Positions 1 through 7,963 of a stretch of 36,579 nucleotides of DNA are shown here, piece after piece. Under the pieces are notes generated by a model. That model saw only the letters and a list, made by a program, of their open reading frames with translations. It was not told where the DNA came from and did not search any database. The stretch is taken from contig NZ_JOCQ01000085.1 of assembly GCF_000720725.1 (NCBI RefSeq), positions 1-36,579 of the forward strand. Reading direction: 5' to 3'. A program made the translations under genes and the position numbers. Each line of letters opens with the position of its first letter. Within the stretch, counting starts at the first letter, position 1. Source of the DNA: Streptomyces rimosus subsp. rimosus. Lineage in GTDB: Bacteria; Actinomycetota; Actinomycetes; Streptomycetales; Streptomycetaceae.

Positions 1-13
1 GCCGGTGCGTTTC

Positions 14-233
14 GGCCTTTCGGCTTCTTCGCGGTTCCAACCTTACCAGATCCGTTCGGCGTTTCCGCTTTCCGTTTCCGGCTCCCTGCTGGAGCGGGAC
101 GGCCGTCCGGCTTTCGCTTTCCGGCCTTTCCGACTCTATCAGATCCGTTTTGCAATCCGCTTCCGGATCGAATTCGCTTCCGATAACCCGTCGGAGGGTT
201 TTGCCTTTCGGCTGATTCCGACTTTATCAGATT
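14..233 (-). promoter_or_regulatory. Three spaced promoter/leader-like repeats, probably upstream of an rRNA operon
   Basis: Read on the minus strand, an 18-base element (GATCTGATAGAGTCGGAA and close variants) occurs at 216-233, 128-145 and 35-52, spaced 88 and 93 bases apart. Each copy contains a -10-like hexamer (TAAAGT, TAGAGT, TAAGGT), and two are followed by a GCCGAAAGGC-type block (203-212, 14-24). The same kind of element is, from memory, typical of Streptomyces rRNA operon upstream/leader regions, which carry several tandem promoters. I see no convincing -35 boxes. The rRNA itself would lie to the left, outside the window. Positions 1-323 hold no gene I can support. Confidence 0.5.
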
Positions 234-323
234 ACTCCGGGTCGGAATTCCGCGCCGGTCGGGGTGGCCGCCGGACGCGTTGACGTACCGGGGTTCCCCT
301 TCAGGCGGAGACGTAAACCTACT

Positions 324-363
324 GGAGCGGGGCGCCCGGATGCAAATCCGGTTGCCCCGCTCC
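324..363 (-). terminator. Hairpin terminator after rnj
   Basis: GGAGCGGGGC (324-333) pairs perfectly with GCCCCGCTCC (354-363). An inner CCGGA/TCCGG stem lies at 336-340 and 347-351. It sits about 30 bases past the rnj stop codon. There is no T-run, as is common for Streptomyces terminators. Confidence 0.7.
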
Positions 364-393
364 CCGTACGTGTGTACGCGCGCCCGTGAGGGA

Positions 394-2079
394 TCAGACC
401 TCGACGACCACCGGCAGGATCATCGGGCGCCGGCGGAAGTTGTCGGAGACCCACTTGCCGACCGCGCGGCGGACCAGCTGCTGGAGCTGGTGGGGCTCCG
501 CGACGCCGTCCTGGGCGGCCTTCGCCAGCGCCTCGTCGATCTTGGGGATCACGGCGGCGAAGTCCGAGTCGTCGATGCCGGAGCCGCGGGCCTGGATGTG
601 CGGACCGCCGACGATCTTGCCCGTACTGGAGTCCACAACCAGGAACACCGAGATGATGCCCTCGTCGCCGAGGATGCGGCGGTCCTTGAGGGAGGACTCG
701 GTGACATCGCCGACCGAGAGGCCGTCGACGTACACGTACCCCGCGTGCACCTTGCCGACGATCTTGGCGACGCCGTCGACCAGGTCGACGACCACACCGT
801 CCTCGGCGATGACGATCCGGTCCTTGGGCACCCCGGTCAGCGCGCCCAGCTCGGCGTTGGCGCGCAGGTGGCGCCATTCGCCGTGCACCGGCATGAGGTT
901 CTTCGGCTTGCAGATGTTGTAGAAGTACAGCAGCTCGCCGGCCGAGGCGTGGCCCGAGACGTGCACCTTGGCGTTGCCCTTGTGGACGACGTTGGCGCCC
1001 CAGCGGGTCAGGCCGTTGATCACGCGGTAGACCGCGTTCTCGTTGCCGGGGATCAGCGACGACGCCAGGATCACCGTGTCGCCCGGGACGATGCGGATCT
1101 GGTGGTCGCGGTTGGCCATCCGGGACAGCGCCGCCATCGGCTCGCCCTGGGAACCCGTGCAGACCAGCACGACCTCGTCGTCCGGCAGGTCGTCGAGGGT
1201 CTTGACGTCGACGACCAGTCCGGCCGGGACCTTCAGGTAGCCCAGTTCGCGGGCGATGCCCATGTTGCGGACCATCGAGCGGCCGACGAAGGCGACCCGG
1301 CGGCCGTACTCGTGCGCCGCGTCCAGGATCTGCTGGATGCGGTGCACATGGCTGGCGAAGCTGGCCACGATGATGCGCTTCTGCGCGCTCGCGAAGACCG
1401 TGCGCAGCACACCGGAAATGTCGCGCTCGGGCGGCACGAACCCGGGGACCTCGGCGTTCGTGGAGTCGGACAGCAGGAGGTCGATGCCCTCCTCGCCCAG
1501 CTTCGCGAACGTCGGCAGGTCGGTCAGCCGGCGGTCCAGCGGGAGCTGGTCCATCTTGAAGTCGCCGGTGTGCACGACCATGCCCGCGGGGGTGCGGATC
1601 GCGACCGCGAGGGCGTCCGGGATGGAGTGGTTGACCGCGACGAACTCGCAGTCGAAGGGACCGAGAGCCTCCCGGTCGCCTTCCTTGACCTCCAGCGTGT
1701 ACGGCCGGATGCGGTGCTCCTGGAGCTTCGCCTCGATGAGGGCGAGGGTCAGCTTGGAGCCGATCAGCGGAATGTCCGGCTTCTCGCGCAGCAGGTAGGG
1801 GACGCCGCCGATGTGATCCTCGTGGCCGTGCGTGAGCACGATGCCGTCGATGTCGTCGAGGCGGTCCCTGATGGACGAGAAGTCCGGCAGGATCAGGTCG
1901 ATTCCGGGCTGCTCCTCCTCCGGGAAAAGCACTCCGCAGTCGACGATCAGCAGCCGGCCTCCGTATTCGAAGACCGTCATGTTGCGGCCGATCTCGCCCA
2001 GGCCGCCGAGGGGGGTGACGCGCAGGCCGCCCTTGGGAAGCTTCGGCGGCGCGCCGAGCTCAGGATGCGGATGACTCAA
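394..2079 (-). CDS. rnj: Ribonuclease J
   Basis: A 561-residue metallo-beta-lactamase/beta-CASP ribonuclease. The family processes and degrades RNA by endonuclease and 5'-3' exonuclease activity in the cytoplasm. The zinc-binding motif HGHEDH is at residues 84-89, after the LGGLGEIG region near residues 24-31. A further metal-site region reads VHTGDFK, and the beta-CASP part contains SFASHVHR. The start is the TTG at 2079 (product begins MSHPHPEL), because GAGGAG lies just upstream; the open frame extends to 2133 but without that support. Length matches actinomycete RNase J. It lies 113 bases downstream of dapA on the same strand and may be cotranscribed with it, with a hairpin in the gap. 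Identification is confident from motifs and synteny. Confidence 0.95.
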   Translation of the reverse strand: MSHPHPELGAPPKLPKGGLRVTPLGGLGEIGRNMTVFEYGGRLLIVDCGVLFPEEEQPGIDLILPDFSSIRDRLDDIDGIVLTHGHEDHIGGVPYLLREKPDIPLIGSKLTLALIEAKLQEHRIRPYTLEVKEGDREALGPFDCEFVAVNHSIPDALAVAIRTPAGMVVHTGDFKMDQLPLDRRLTDLPTFAKLGEEGIDLLLSDSTNAEVPGFVPPERDISGVLRTVFASAQKRIIVASFASHVHRIQQILDAAHEYGRRVAFVGRSMVRNMGIARELGYLKVPAGLVVDVKTLDDLPDDEVVLVCTGSQGEPMAALSRMANRDHQIRIVPGDTVILASSLIPGNENAVYRVINGLTRWGANVVHKGNAKVHVSGHASAGELLYFYNICKPKNLMPVHGEWRHLRANAELGALTGVPKDRIVIAEDGVVVDLVDGVAKIVGKVHAGYVYVDGLSVGDVTESSLKDRRILGDEGIISVFLVVDSSTGKIVGGPHIQARGSGIDDSDFAAVIPKIDEALAKAAQDGVAEPHQLQQLVRRAVGKWVSDNFRRRPMILPVVVEV

Positions 2080-2097
2080 AAGACTCTCCTCACCACA

Positions 2098-2130
2098 CGC
2101 GCCACGTCGCCCTGGGGCACACGTGGCGCG
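2098..2130 (-). promoter_or_regulatory. Hairpin in the rnj leader / dapA-rnj gap
   Basis: A perfect 10-bp stem CGCGCCACGT (2098-2107) / ACGTGGCGCG (2121-2130) with a 13-base loop lies between dapA and rnj, ending just upstream of the rnj ribosome binding site (about 2085-2090). It may be the dapA terminator, an attenuator, or a structured leader acting on rnj mRNA. The sequence alone does not decide between them. Confidence 0.55.
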
Positions 2131-2192
2131 CATGACATTCGTGCACTTGCGGTTTGGCGGTTGTTTTCCGTATTCAGTTGTGAAGTCTGTGG

Positions 2193-3092
2193 TTACAGAT
2201 GTACCCCGCCGGCGGCGAGATCGCGCTTGAGCTGCTCCGTCTCCTCCGCGGACAGCTCCACGAGCGGCAGGCGCAGCGGCCCGGCGGGCAGGCCCTGGAG
2301 ACCGAGCGCGGCCTTGGTCGTGATGACGCCCTGGGTGCGGAACATGCCGGTGAAGACCGGCAGCAGCTTCTGGTGGATCTCGGTGGCCTTGGTGACGTCA
2401 CCGTGCAGGTGGGCGTCGAGCAGCGCGCGCAGCTCCGGGGTGACGACGTGGCCCACGACCGAGACGAAACCGACGGCGCCCACGGACAGCAGCGGGAGGT
2501 TGAGCATGTCGTCGCCGCTGTACCACGCGAGGTTCGAGCGCGCGATGGCCCAGCTGGCGCGGCCCAGGTCGCCCTTGGCGTCCTTGTTGGCGACGATGCG
2601 CGGGTGCTCGGCCAGGCGCACCATGGTCTCGGTGTTGATCGGGACGCCGCTGCGGCCGGGGATGTCGTAGAGCATGACCGGCAGGTCGGTGGCGTCCGCG
2701 ATGGCGGTGAAGTGCCGGAAGAGACCTTCCTGCGGGGGCTTGCTGTAGTACGGCGTGACGGCGAGCAGGCCGTGCGCGCCGGCGTCGCGCGCGGCGCGGG
2801 CCAGCTCCAGGCTGTGGTCGGTGTCGTTGGTGCCGGCTCCGGCAACGACGAAGGCACGGTCTCCGACCGCGTCCACCACGGCCCGGACCAGCTGGGCTTT
2901 TTCCGCATCGCTGGTGGTCGGGGACTCGCCGGTGGTGCCGTTGACGACGAGGCCGTCGTTGCCGGAGTCCACCAGGTGCGCGGCGAGCTGCTGCGCGCCG
3001 TCGAGATCGAGAGCGCCATCCGCCGTGAACGGCGTGACCATGGCGGTCAGCACCCGCCCGAAGGGGGTCTGCGGTGTGGAAGTCGGAGCCAT
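2193..3092 (-). CDS. dapA: 4-hydroxy-tetrahydrodipicolinate synthase
   Basis: A 299-residue class I aldolase condensing pyruvate with aspartate semialdehyde in the diaminopimelate/lysine pathway, so it also feeds peptidoglycan synthesis. Visible motifs are GTTGES near residues 52-57, the PYYSKP segment near 115-120, LYDIPGRSG with Tyr142, and Lys170 in IVANKDAKGD as the expected Schiff-base lysine. The ATG at 3092 (MAPTSTPQ) was chosen because it gives the usual family N-terminus; the open frame runs to 3221 but that extension is not conserved-looking. dapB lies about 2.7 kb away in the same orientation, so this block groups two steps of one pathway. Streptomyces often carry a second dapA elsewhere. 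Confidence 0.95.
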   Translation of the reverse strand: MAPTSTPQTPFGRVLTAMVTPFTADGALDLDGAQQLAAHLVDSGNDGLVVNGTTGESPTTSDAEKAQLVRAVVDAVGDRAFVVAGAGTNDTDHSLELARAARDAGAHGLLAVTPYYSKPPQEGLFRHFTAIADATDLPVMLYDIPGRSGVPINTETMVRLAEHPRIVANKDAKGDLGRASWAIARSNLAWYSGDDMLNLPLLSVGAVGFVSVVGHVVTPELRALLDAHLHGDVTKATEIHQKLLPVFTGMFRTQGVITTKAALGLQGLPAGPLRLPLVELSAEETEQLKRDLAAGGVHL

Positions 3093-3273
3093 GGGTCCCA
3101 CGCTACTCGTAGCGCACCTCGGGTCGCGCCCCTGGGGAGCCGGGATGTGGACTCCGGCACTGCTTGCTCGGGGGTTCAAGCAGTGCCGGGTCCGTTTCTT
3201 CAGCGTAGATGAACTTCTCAAAATGCCGCAATACGGACACCTGGCACGTCTGTGCGGTCCGGTACGGCTCCGG

Positions 3274-3314
3274 CGGCGGCCCGCCGCCCCGCACCGCGGT
3301 ACGGCGGGCCGCCG
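3274..3314 (-). terminator. Hairpin terminator after thyX
   Basis: CGGCGGCCCGCCG (3274-3286) pairs perfectly with CGGCGGGCCGCCG (3302-3314) around a 15-base loop. It begins 15 bases past the thyX stop and separates thyX from dapA. Confidence 0.7.
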
Positions 3315-3328
3315 CGGGCACCGCCGCC

Positions 3329-4090
3329 TTACGGGGCGATACGGCCGTTGGCGTTGAACGCGGCATGGGTGAGCGGCATCAGGCGCGCCCAGTGAGCCTC
3401 CATCTGCTCGCCGACCATCTCGATCTCGCGCTGCGGGAAGGACGGCACGGCCGCGAGCTCGTGCTGCGTGCGCAGGCCCAGGAAGTGCATGAGCGAACGG
3501 GCGTTGCAGGTCGCGTACATGGAGGAGAACAGACCGACGGGCAGGACCGAGCGGGCTACCTCGCGGGCCACACCGGCGGCCAGCATCTCCTCATAGGCGG
3601 CGTACGCCTGGCGGTAGGACTCCTCCATGGTCTTGCTCGCCAGCGCGTGCTGCTCGGGGGTGCCCGCGACGAACTCGTACTTCCCGGGGCGGCCCTGCTG
3701 GACCAGCTTGCGCGACTCGGAGGGGACGTAGAACGTCGGCTCCAGCTGACGGTAGCGGCCGGACTCCTCGTTGTACGACCAGCCGACGCGGTGCCGCATG
3801 AACTCGCGGAAGACGAAGATCGGCGCACTGATGAAGAAGGTCATCGAGTTGTGCTCGAAGGGGCTGCCGTGCCGGTCCCGCATCAGGAAGTTGATCAGGC
3901 CCTTGGAGCGCTCGGGGTCCTTCTGCAGTTCCTCCAGCGACTGCTCGCCGGCGGTGGAGACGCGGGCCGCCCACAGGACGTCGCTGTCCGCGGCGCTGTG
4001 CTTGACCAGCTCGACCGTCACCTCGCTCCGGAAGCTCGGGGCCGGACCTTCGGAGCTTTGGACGCTCTCGTCGGGGGTAGAGGGGGACAC
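3329..4090 (-). CDS. thyX: Flavin-dependent thymidylate synthase
   Basis: A 253-residue FAD-dependent thymidylate synthase that makes dTMP from dUMP using methylenetetrahydrofolate and NADPH. The signature region is RHRVGWSYNEESGRY at residues 99-113. It has one residue more between RHR and the motif serine than the textbook RHRx7S form. HGSPFEHNS upstream (residues 74-82) is also typical. The start is the GTG at 4090: GGAAGGA lies 7 bases upstream, whereas the open frame continues to 4234 through sequence that does not look like ThyX. It is flanked by its own terminator and divergent from the small membrane gene at 4325. Confidence 0.95.
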   Translation of the reverse strand: MSPSTPDESVQSSEGPAPSFRSEVTVELVKHSAADSDVLWAARVSTAGEQSLEELQKDPERSKGLINFLMRDRHGSPFEHNSMTFFISAPIFVFREFMRHRVGWSYNEESGRYRQLEPTFYVPSESRKLVQQGRPGKYEFVAGTPEQHALASKTMEESYRQAYAAYEEMLAAGVAREVARSVLPVGLFSSMYATCNARSLMHFLGLRTQHELAAVPSFPQREIEMVGEQMEAHWARLMPLTHAAFNANGRIAP

Positions 4091-4324
4091 CAGCGGTTCC
4101 TTCCGTTCATTCCACGTGGCGCGCCCCAGCCTACGGCCCGCCACCGACAGTCCAGGAATTGCGGCGAGATACCGCGTAACGTACAAAAACGGACACCGTT
4201 TCGTCCGGCTCGAACCGCGGTTGATATTTTTCACAGAAGTTGCGGAAAACGGGCACCAAACGGACGCGACAGTCGTCTAACCCTGTGACAGTGCCCACTT
4301 CGAGGTTCCAAGGAGAGCCCGCTC

Positions 4325-4564
4325 ATGTTCCGCCGGCGAGAGCCCGTGCCGTTCGCCTTCGTCGCCGAGGCCGATCGGTTCCGCAGCAATGTCGCGCCCC
4401 CGCCCCGAGAACGCGTCAGTCGTGCCCAGCTCGCGGGCCGCTCACTGATCGGCCTGACGGTCGTCGGCGGTCTCGCCGGCGCCCTGCTGTTCGGCGTTCC
4501 GGCCCTCCAGCAGGAGACCGCCGGTGTCGGCACGCACCAATCGGAGGCGGCGCACGGCCGCTGA
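4325..4564 (+). CDS. Small single-pass membrane protein
   Basis: A 79-residue protein with a basic N-terminal cytoplasmic part (residues 1-40) and one hydrophobic segment near residues 42-60 (GLTVVGGLAGALLFGVPAL), followed by a short polar tail. AAGGAG ends about 8 bases before the ATG. It is divergent from thyX. I recall a small gene of this type at this place in other Streptomyces, but no function is known to me. The coding call rests on the ribosome binding site, the membrane segment and the conserved position. Confidence 0.75.
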   Translation: MFRRREPVPFAFVAEADRFRSNVAPPPRERVSRAQLAGRSLIGLTVVGGLAGALLFGVPALQQETAGVGTHQSEAAHGR

Positions 4565-4691
4565 CCCGGCCGGGCGGCACGCGCACACGACACCGCGCGT
4601 GCCGCCGCGCACGAAGTGGTTCCGGCACGTAAGTCCCGATAACCTCACCGGTCACAGCCTTCATCCGCGTGCCCTGGAGTGAGGACCCGCC

Positions 4692-5243
4692 GTGCCCCTG
4701 ACCTTCCTGACGGCCGACCGCGACCTCGACGACCAGGCCGTCGAAGCGGCCCCGCTGCCCCATGCCGGGCCTGATCACTGGCGCCGTCCCTACCGTCCGG
4801 GCCCTGGGCGGGTGGGGGCGGCGGCCGTGTTTCTGCTGCTGGCCTCGTTCGTCCTGCTGTCCGCGGTGATCATCGTGGCCGCGGGCGCGCTGCCCGCCGC
4901 CGCGGTCTGCGTCGGCGTCGCACTCCTGATCATCGCGCTGGCGGTGCGCTTCCTGCGGGTGGGCGTGTGGGTGAGCGCCCACGGCCTGCGGCAGGTGGAG
5001 TTGCTGCGGACGACGACGCTGCGCTGGAGCGAGGTGGCCGTCGTCCGTACCGCCCAGCGGCCGGTGCGCTGGCTGGGCCTGCCGCGGACGGTGCAGGGCC
5101 AGGCGCTGGTCGTCGAGCGGCAGGGCGGCACCGCGCTGCGCACGCTCGTCACGGACCGCAACGGTGACTTCATGGGGCGGCCCGAGGCGTTCGAGCGGGC
5201 CGCTGACGTGCTGGAGGCGTGGGCGGCGGAGTACCGCCGGTAG
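4692..5243 (+). CDS. Membrane protein with bacterial PH-like domain
   Basis: A 183-residue protein starting at GTG 4692 after GGAGTGAGGA. Two hydrophobic segments lie at about residues 43-62 and 65-88. They are followed by a segment (VWVSAHGLRQVELLRTTTLRWSEV) with the look of bacterial PH domains, where a beta-sandwich follows paired membrane helices. It lies 127 bases after the 79-residue gene on the same strand and is convergent with the gene at 5328. The PH assignment is inference from sequence pattern; the cellular role is unknown. Confidence 0.8.
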   Translation: MPLTFLTADRDLDDQAVEAAPLPHAGPDHWRRPYRPGPGRVGAAAVFLLLASFVLLSAVIIVAAGALPAAAVCVGVALLIIALAVRFLRVGVWVSAHGLRQVELLRTTTLRWSEVAVVRTAQRPVRWLGLPRTVQGQALVVERQGGTALRTLVTDRNGDFMGRPEAFERAADVLEAWAAEYRR

Positions 5244-5256
5244 GGACACGCCTCGA

Positions 5257-5282
5257 GGCCGGCTCCTGGCTCGGAACCGGCC
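5257..5282. terminator. Hairpin between convergent genes
   Basis: GGCCGG/CCGGCC (5257-5262 and 5277-5282) with an inner TCC/GGA extension after one mismatch. It lies between the stops at 5243 (+) and 5328 (-) and could serve both directions. Confidence 0.45.
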
Positions 5283-5327
5283 CCGGTCGGCGATCCGCCC
5301 GTACGCCTCAGGTCGCGCCCGTACGGC

Positions 5328-5780
5328 TCAGACCCGTACCGGCTTGCCGTCGTGCAGCGCGATGGCCCGCTGCATCGCCTTGCGGGCCCGCGGTGTGTCC
5401 CGCGCGTCGTGGTAGGCGACGGCCAGCCGGAACCAGGTGCGCCAGTCCTCCGGCGCCTGCTCCGTCTCGGCGCGCCGCCGGTCGAAGACCTCGTCGGCGG
5501 AGTCCCGGTCGATACGCCCGCCCGGGGTGCGCCGGAGTTCGTCGACCGGCAGTCCGCCCTCGGCCTCCAGCTCGCGCGCGAGGCGGCCGGCCTTGCGCGC
5601 GAACTGGGTGGTGTGCCAGAGGAACCACAGTCCGATGAACGGCAGGATCAGGACGGCGACGCCGAACGCGACGGTCAGCGCGGTGCCCTGCTCGATGAGC
5701 AGGACGCCGCGGCTGCCGACGAGGACGAAGTAGACGACCAGGACCGCCGCGAGGACGCAGTAAGTGATCTTTGCTCGCAC
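5328..5780 (-). CDS. Membrane protein with C-terminal TPR-like segment
   Basis: A 150-residue protein with two hydrophobic helices in the first about 60 residues (TYCVLAAVLVVYFVLVG and ALTVAFGVAVLILPFIGLWF). A charged helical middle follows, then a C-terminal stretch (WRTWFRLAVAYHDARDTPRA) that resembles one tetratricopeptide unit. The GTG at 5780 was chosen because the open frame upstream runs into dapB sequence. It starts 11 bases after the dapB stop, so it is probably the last gene of the pnp-M16-dapB unit. Function is unknown. Confidence 0.75.
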   Translation of the reverse strand: MRAKITYCVLAAVLVVYFVLVGSRGVLLIEQGTALTVAFGVAVLILPFIGLWFLWHTTQFARKAGRLARELEAEGGLPVDELRRTPGGRIDRDSADEVFDRRRAETEQAPEDWRTWFRLAVAYHDARDTPRARKAMQRAIALHDGKPVRV

Positions 5781-5791
5781 GCTCGGTCCCG

Positions 5792-6544
5792 TCAGCCCAG
5801 GTCGAGGAAGTTCTCCAGGCCCACGGTCAGGCCGGGAGTGACCACCACGCGGCGCGCGCCGAGCAGGATGCCCGGCATGAAGCTGCTGTGGTGGAGCGAG
5901 TCGTGGCGGATGGTGAGGGTCTCCCCCACCCCGCCGAGCAGCACCTCCTGGTGGGCCAGGAGGCCGCGCAGCCGTACGGAGTGGACGGGGATGCCGTCCA
6001 CGTCCGCACCGCGGGCACCGTCCAGCGCGCTGCTCGTGGCGTCCGGCTGCGGCGGGCAGTCCGCCGCGGCGCGGGCCTCGGCGATCAGCTTGGCCGTACG
6101 GGCCGCGGTGCCCGAGGGGGCGTCGGCCTTGTTCGGGTGGTGCAGCTCGATGACCTCGGCCGACTCGAAGAACCGGGCGGCCTGCTGGGCGAACCGCATG
6201 GTCAGCACCGCGCCGATGGAGAAGTTCGGGGCGATGAGCACGCCCGTACGGGGCGACGCGTCGAGCCAGCCGCGCAGCCGCGCGAGGCGCTCGTCGGTCC
6301 AGCCGGTGGTGCCGACGACGCCGTGGATGCCGTTGCGGACGCAGAACTCCAGGTTGCCCATGACCGCGTCGGGGTGGGTCAGCTCGACCGCCACCTGCGC
6401 CCCGGCCTCGGTCAGGCTCTCCATCTTGTCGCCCCGCCCGAGGGCGGCGACCAGTTCCATGTCCTCGGCGGCCTCGACCGCCCGTACGGCCTCGGAGCCG
6501 ATGCGCCCCTTGGCCCCGATGACCGCCACGCGCAGCTTGCTCAT
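5792..6544 (-). CDS. dapB: 4-hydroxy-tetrahydrodipicolinate reductase
   Basis: A 250-residue NAD(P)H-dependent reductase for the step after DapA in lysine/diaminopimelate synthesis. The Rossmann nucleotide motif GAKGRIG is at residues 10-16. The catalytic signature HHPNKADAPSGTA starts at residue 135, including His135, His136 and Lys139, and APNFSIG is at 105-111. ATG start at 6544 with GAGGAAGAGAGAG upstream. It lies 39 bases after the M16 peptidase stop, in one minus-strand unit with pnp and the peptidase. Confidence 0.96.
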   Translation of the reverse strand: MSKLRVAVIGAKGRIGSEAVRAVEAAEDMELVAALGRGDKMESLTEAGAQVAVELTHPDAVMGNLEFCVRNGIHGVVGTTGWTDERLARLRGWLDASPRTGVLIAPNFSIGAVLTMRFAQQAARFFESAEVIELHHPNKADAPSGTAARTAKLIAEARAAADCPPQPDATSSALDGARGADVDGIPVHSVRLRGLLAHQEVLLGGVGETLTIRHDSLHHSSFMPGILLGARRVVVTPGLTVGLENFLDLG

Positions 6545-6583
6545 CGTTCCCGCTCTCTCTTCCTCGTAGCCCTGGTACGCAGG

Positions 6584-7963
6584 TCAGGCGACCGCGTCGT
6601 GCAGCCGCTGCGCCTGCCGGTCCTTCAGCGGGCCGATCGCGGACAGCGAGGGACGCTGTCCCAGTACATCGCGTGCCAGTTCCCGGACCTCGTCCGGGGT
6701 GACCGCCGCTATCCGCGCCAGCATGTCGTCGACCGACATCTGGGCGCCCCAGCACAGCTCGCTCTTGCCGATGCGGTTCATCAGCGCGCCGGTGTCCTCC
6801 AGGCCCAGGACCGTCGAACCGCGCAGCTGGCCTATCGCGCGGCGGATCTCGTCGTCGGTCAGGCCCTCGGACGCCACCTGGTCGAGCTGGTCGCGGCAGA
6901 TCTTCAGTACGTCGTCGACCTGGCTGGGGCGGCAGCCCGCGTACACGCCGAACAGGCCGCAGTCGGCGTAGCCGGAGGTGTACGAATACACGCTGTAGGC
7001 CAGGCCGCGCTTCTCCCGTACCTCCTGGAAGAGGCGGGAGCTCATACCGCCGCCGAGGGCGGTGTTCAGTACGCCCATGGCCCAGCGGCGCTCGTCGGTG
7101 CGGGCCAGGCCCGGCACGCCGAGGATCACGTGGGCCTGCTCGGACTTGCGGTTGAGCAGTTCCACGCGGCCGGCCGTACGGATCCGGCGGGAGCCGTCGC
7201 GGGGGGCCGTCGGGGTGGCGTCCGTACGGTCGAGGGCACCGGCCTTCTCGAAGGCGGCGCGGACCATGCGGACGACCTTGGCGTGGTCGACGTTGCCGGC
7301 GGCGGCGACGACCAGGCGGGTCGGGTCGTAGTGCTTCTTGTAGAAGCGGCGGATGCGCTCGGGGGTGAGGGCGTTGACCGTGTCGACGGAGCCGAGGACG
7401 GGGCGGCCGAGGGGGGTGTCGCCGAGCATCGTGTGCGCGAACAGGTCGTGCACACAGTCGCCCGGGTCGTCCTCGGTCATGGCGATCTCTTCGAGGATCA
7501 CGCCGCGCTCGGCCTCGACGTCCTCCGCCTCGATCAGCGAGCCGGTCAGCATGTCGCAGACCACGTCGATGGCGAGCGGCAGGTCGGTGTCCAGCACCCG
7601 CGCGTAGTAGCAGGTGTACTCCTTCGCCGTGAAGGCGTTCATCTCGCCGCCGACCTCGTCGATGGCGGCGGAGATGTCCAGCGCGCTGCGCTTCCCGGTG
7701 CCCTTGAAGAGCAGGTGCTCCAGGTAGTGCGTGGCGCCGTTCAGCGAGGGGGTCTCGTCGCGGGAGCCGACGTGCGCCCAGATGCCGAAGGTCACGGAGC
7801 GTACGGAGGGCAGGGTCTCGGTGACCACGCGCAGGCCGCCGGGCAGGACCGTCTTGCGGACCGTGCCGGCGCCGGCGGTGCCTTTGAGAAGCGTTTGGGT
7901 ACGGGCGACGGCCCGCCCCTCCGAAGAGGTGCGGGCCGTCGTCCGTGAGCTACGGGACGTCAC
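6584..7963 (-). CDS. M16-family zinc metallopeptidase
   Basis: A 459-residue pitrilysin-type peptidase related to the mitochondrial processing peptidase beta subunit. The inverted zinc motif HxxEH is HYLEH at residues 79-83, and the distal zinc glutamate falls near residue 159 in GVILEEIAM. Later family features are present, such as LGGGMSSRLFQEVREKRGLAY. The GTG start overlaps the pnp stop by four bases (GTGA), which indicates translational coupling to pnp. The substrate in actinomycetes is not known to me. The pnp-M16-dapB order is conserved in Streptomyces. Confidence 0.93.
   Translation of the reverse strand: MTSRSSRTTARTSSEGRAVARTQTLLKGTAGAGTVRKTVLPGGLRVVTETLPSVRSVTFGIWAHVGSRDETPSLNGATHYLEHLLFKGTGKRSALDISAAIDEVGGEMNAFTAKEYTCYYARVLDTDLPLAIDVVCDMLTGSLIEAEDVEAERGVILEEIAMTEDDPGDCVHDLFAHTMLGDTPLGRPVLGSVDTVNALTPERIRRFYKKHYDPTRLVVAAAGNVDHAKVVRMVRAAFEKAGALDRTDATPTAPRDGSRRIRTAGRVELLNRKSEQAHVILGVPGLARTDERRWAMGVLNTALGGGMSSRLFQEVREKRGLAYSVYSYTSGYADCGLFGVYAGCRPSQVDDVLKICRDQLDQVASEGLTDDEIRRAIGQLRGSTVLGLEDTGALMNRIGKSELCWGAQMSVDDMLARIAAVTPDEVRELARDVLGQRPSLSAIGPLKDRQAQRLHDAVA

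Noticed and set aside
5..283. An open frame of 92 codons on the plus strand at the left edge
   Set aside because: It runs through the three spaced promoter-like repeats, has a Phe/Arg/Ser-rich low-information product and no ribosome binding site.
280..2670. A 796-codon open frame opposite rnj and dapA
   Set aside because: It is an antisense frame produced by high third-position GC; the product is rich in Asp/Val/Arg/His with no domain, and two certain genes occupy the other strand.
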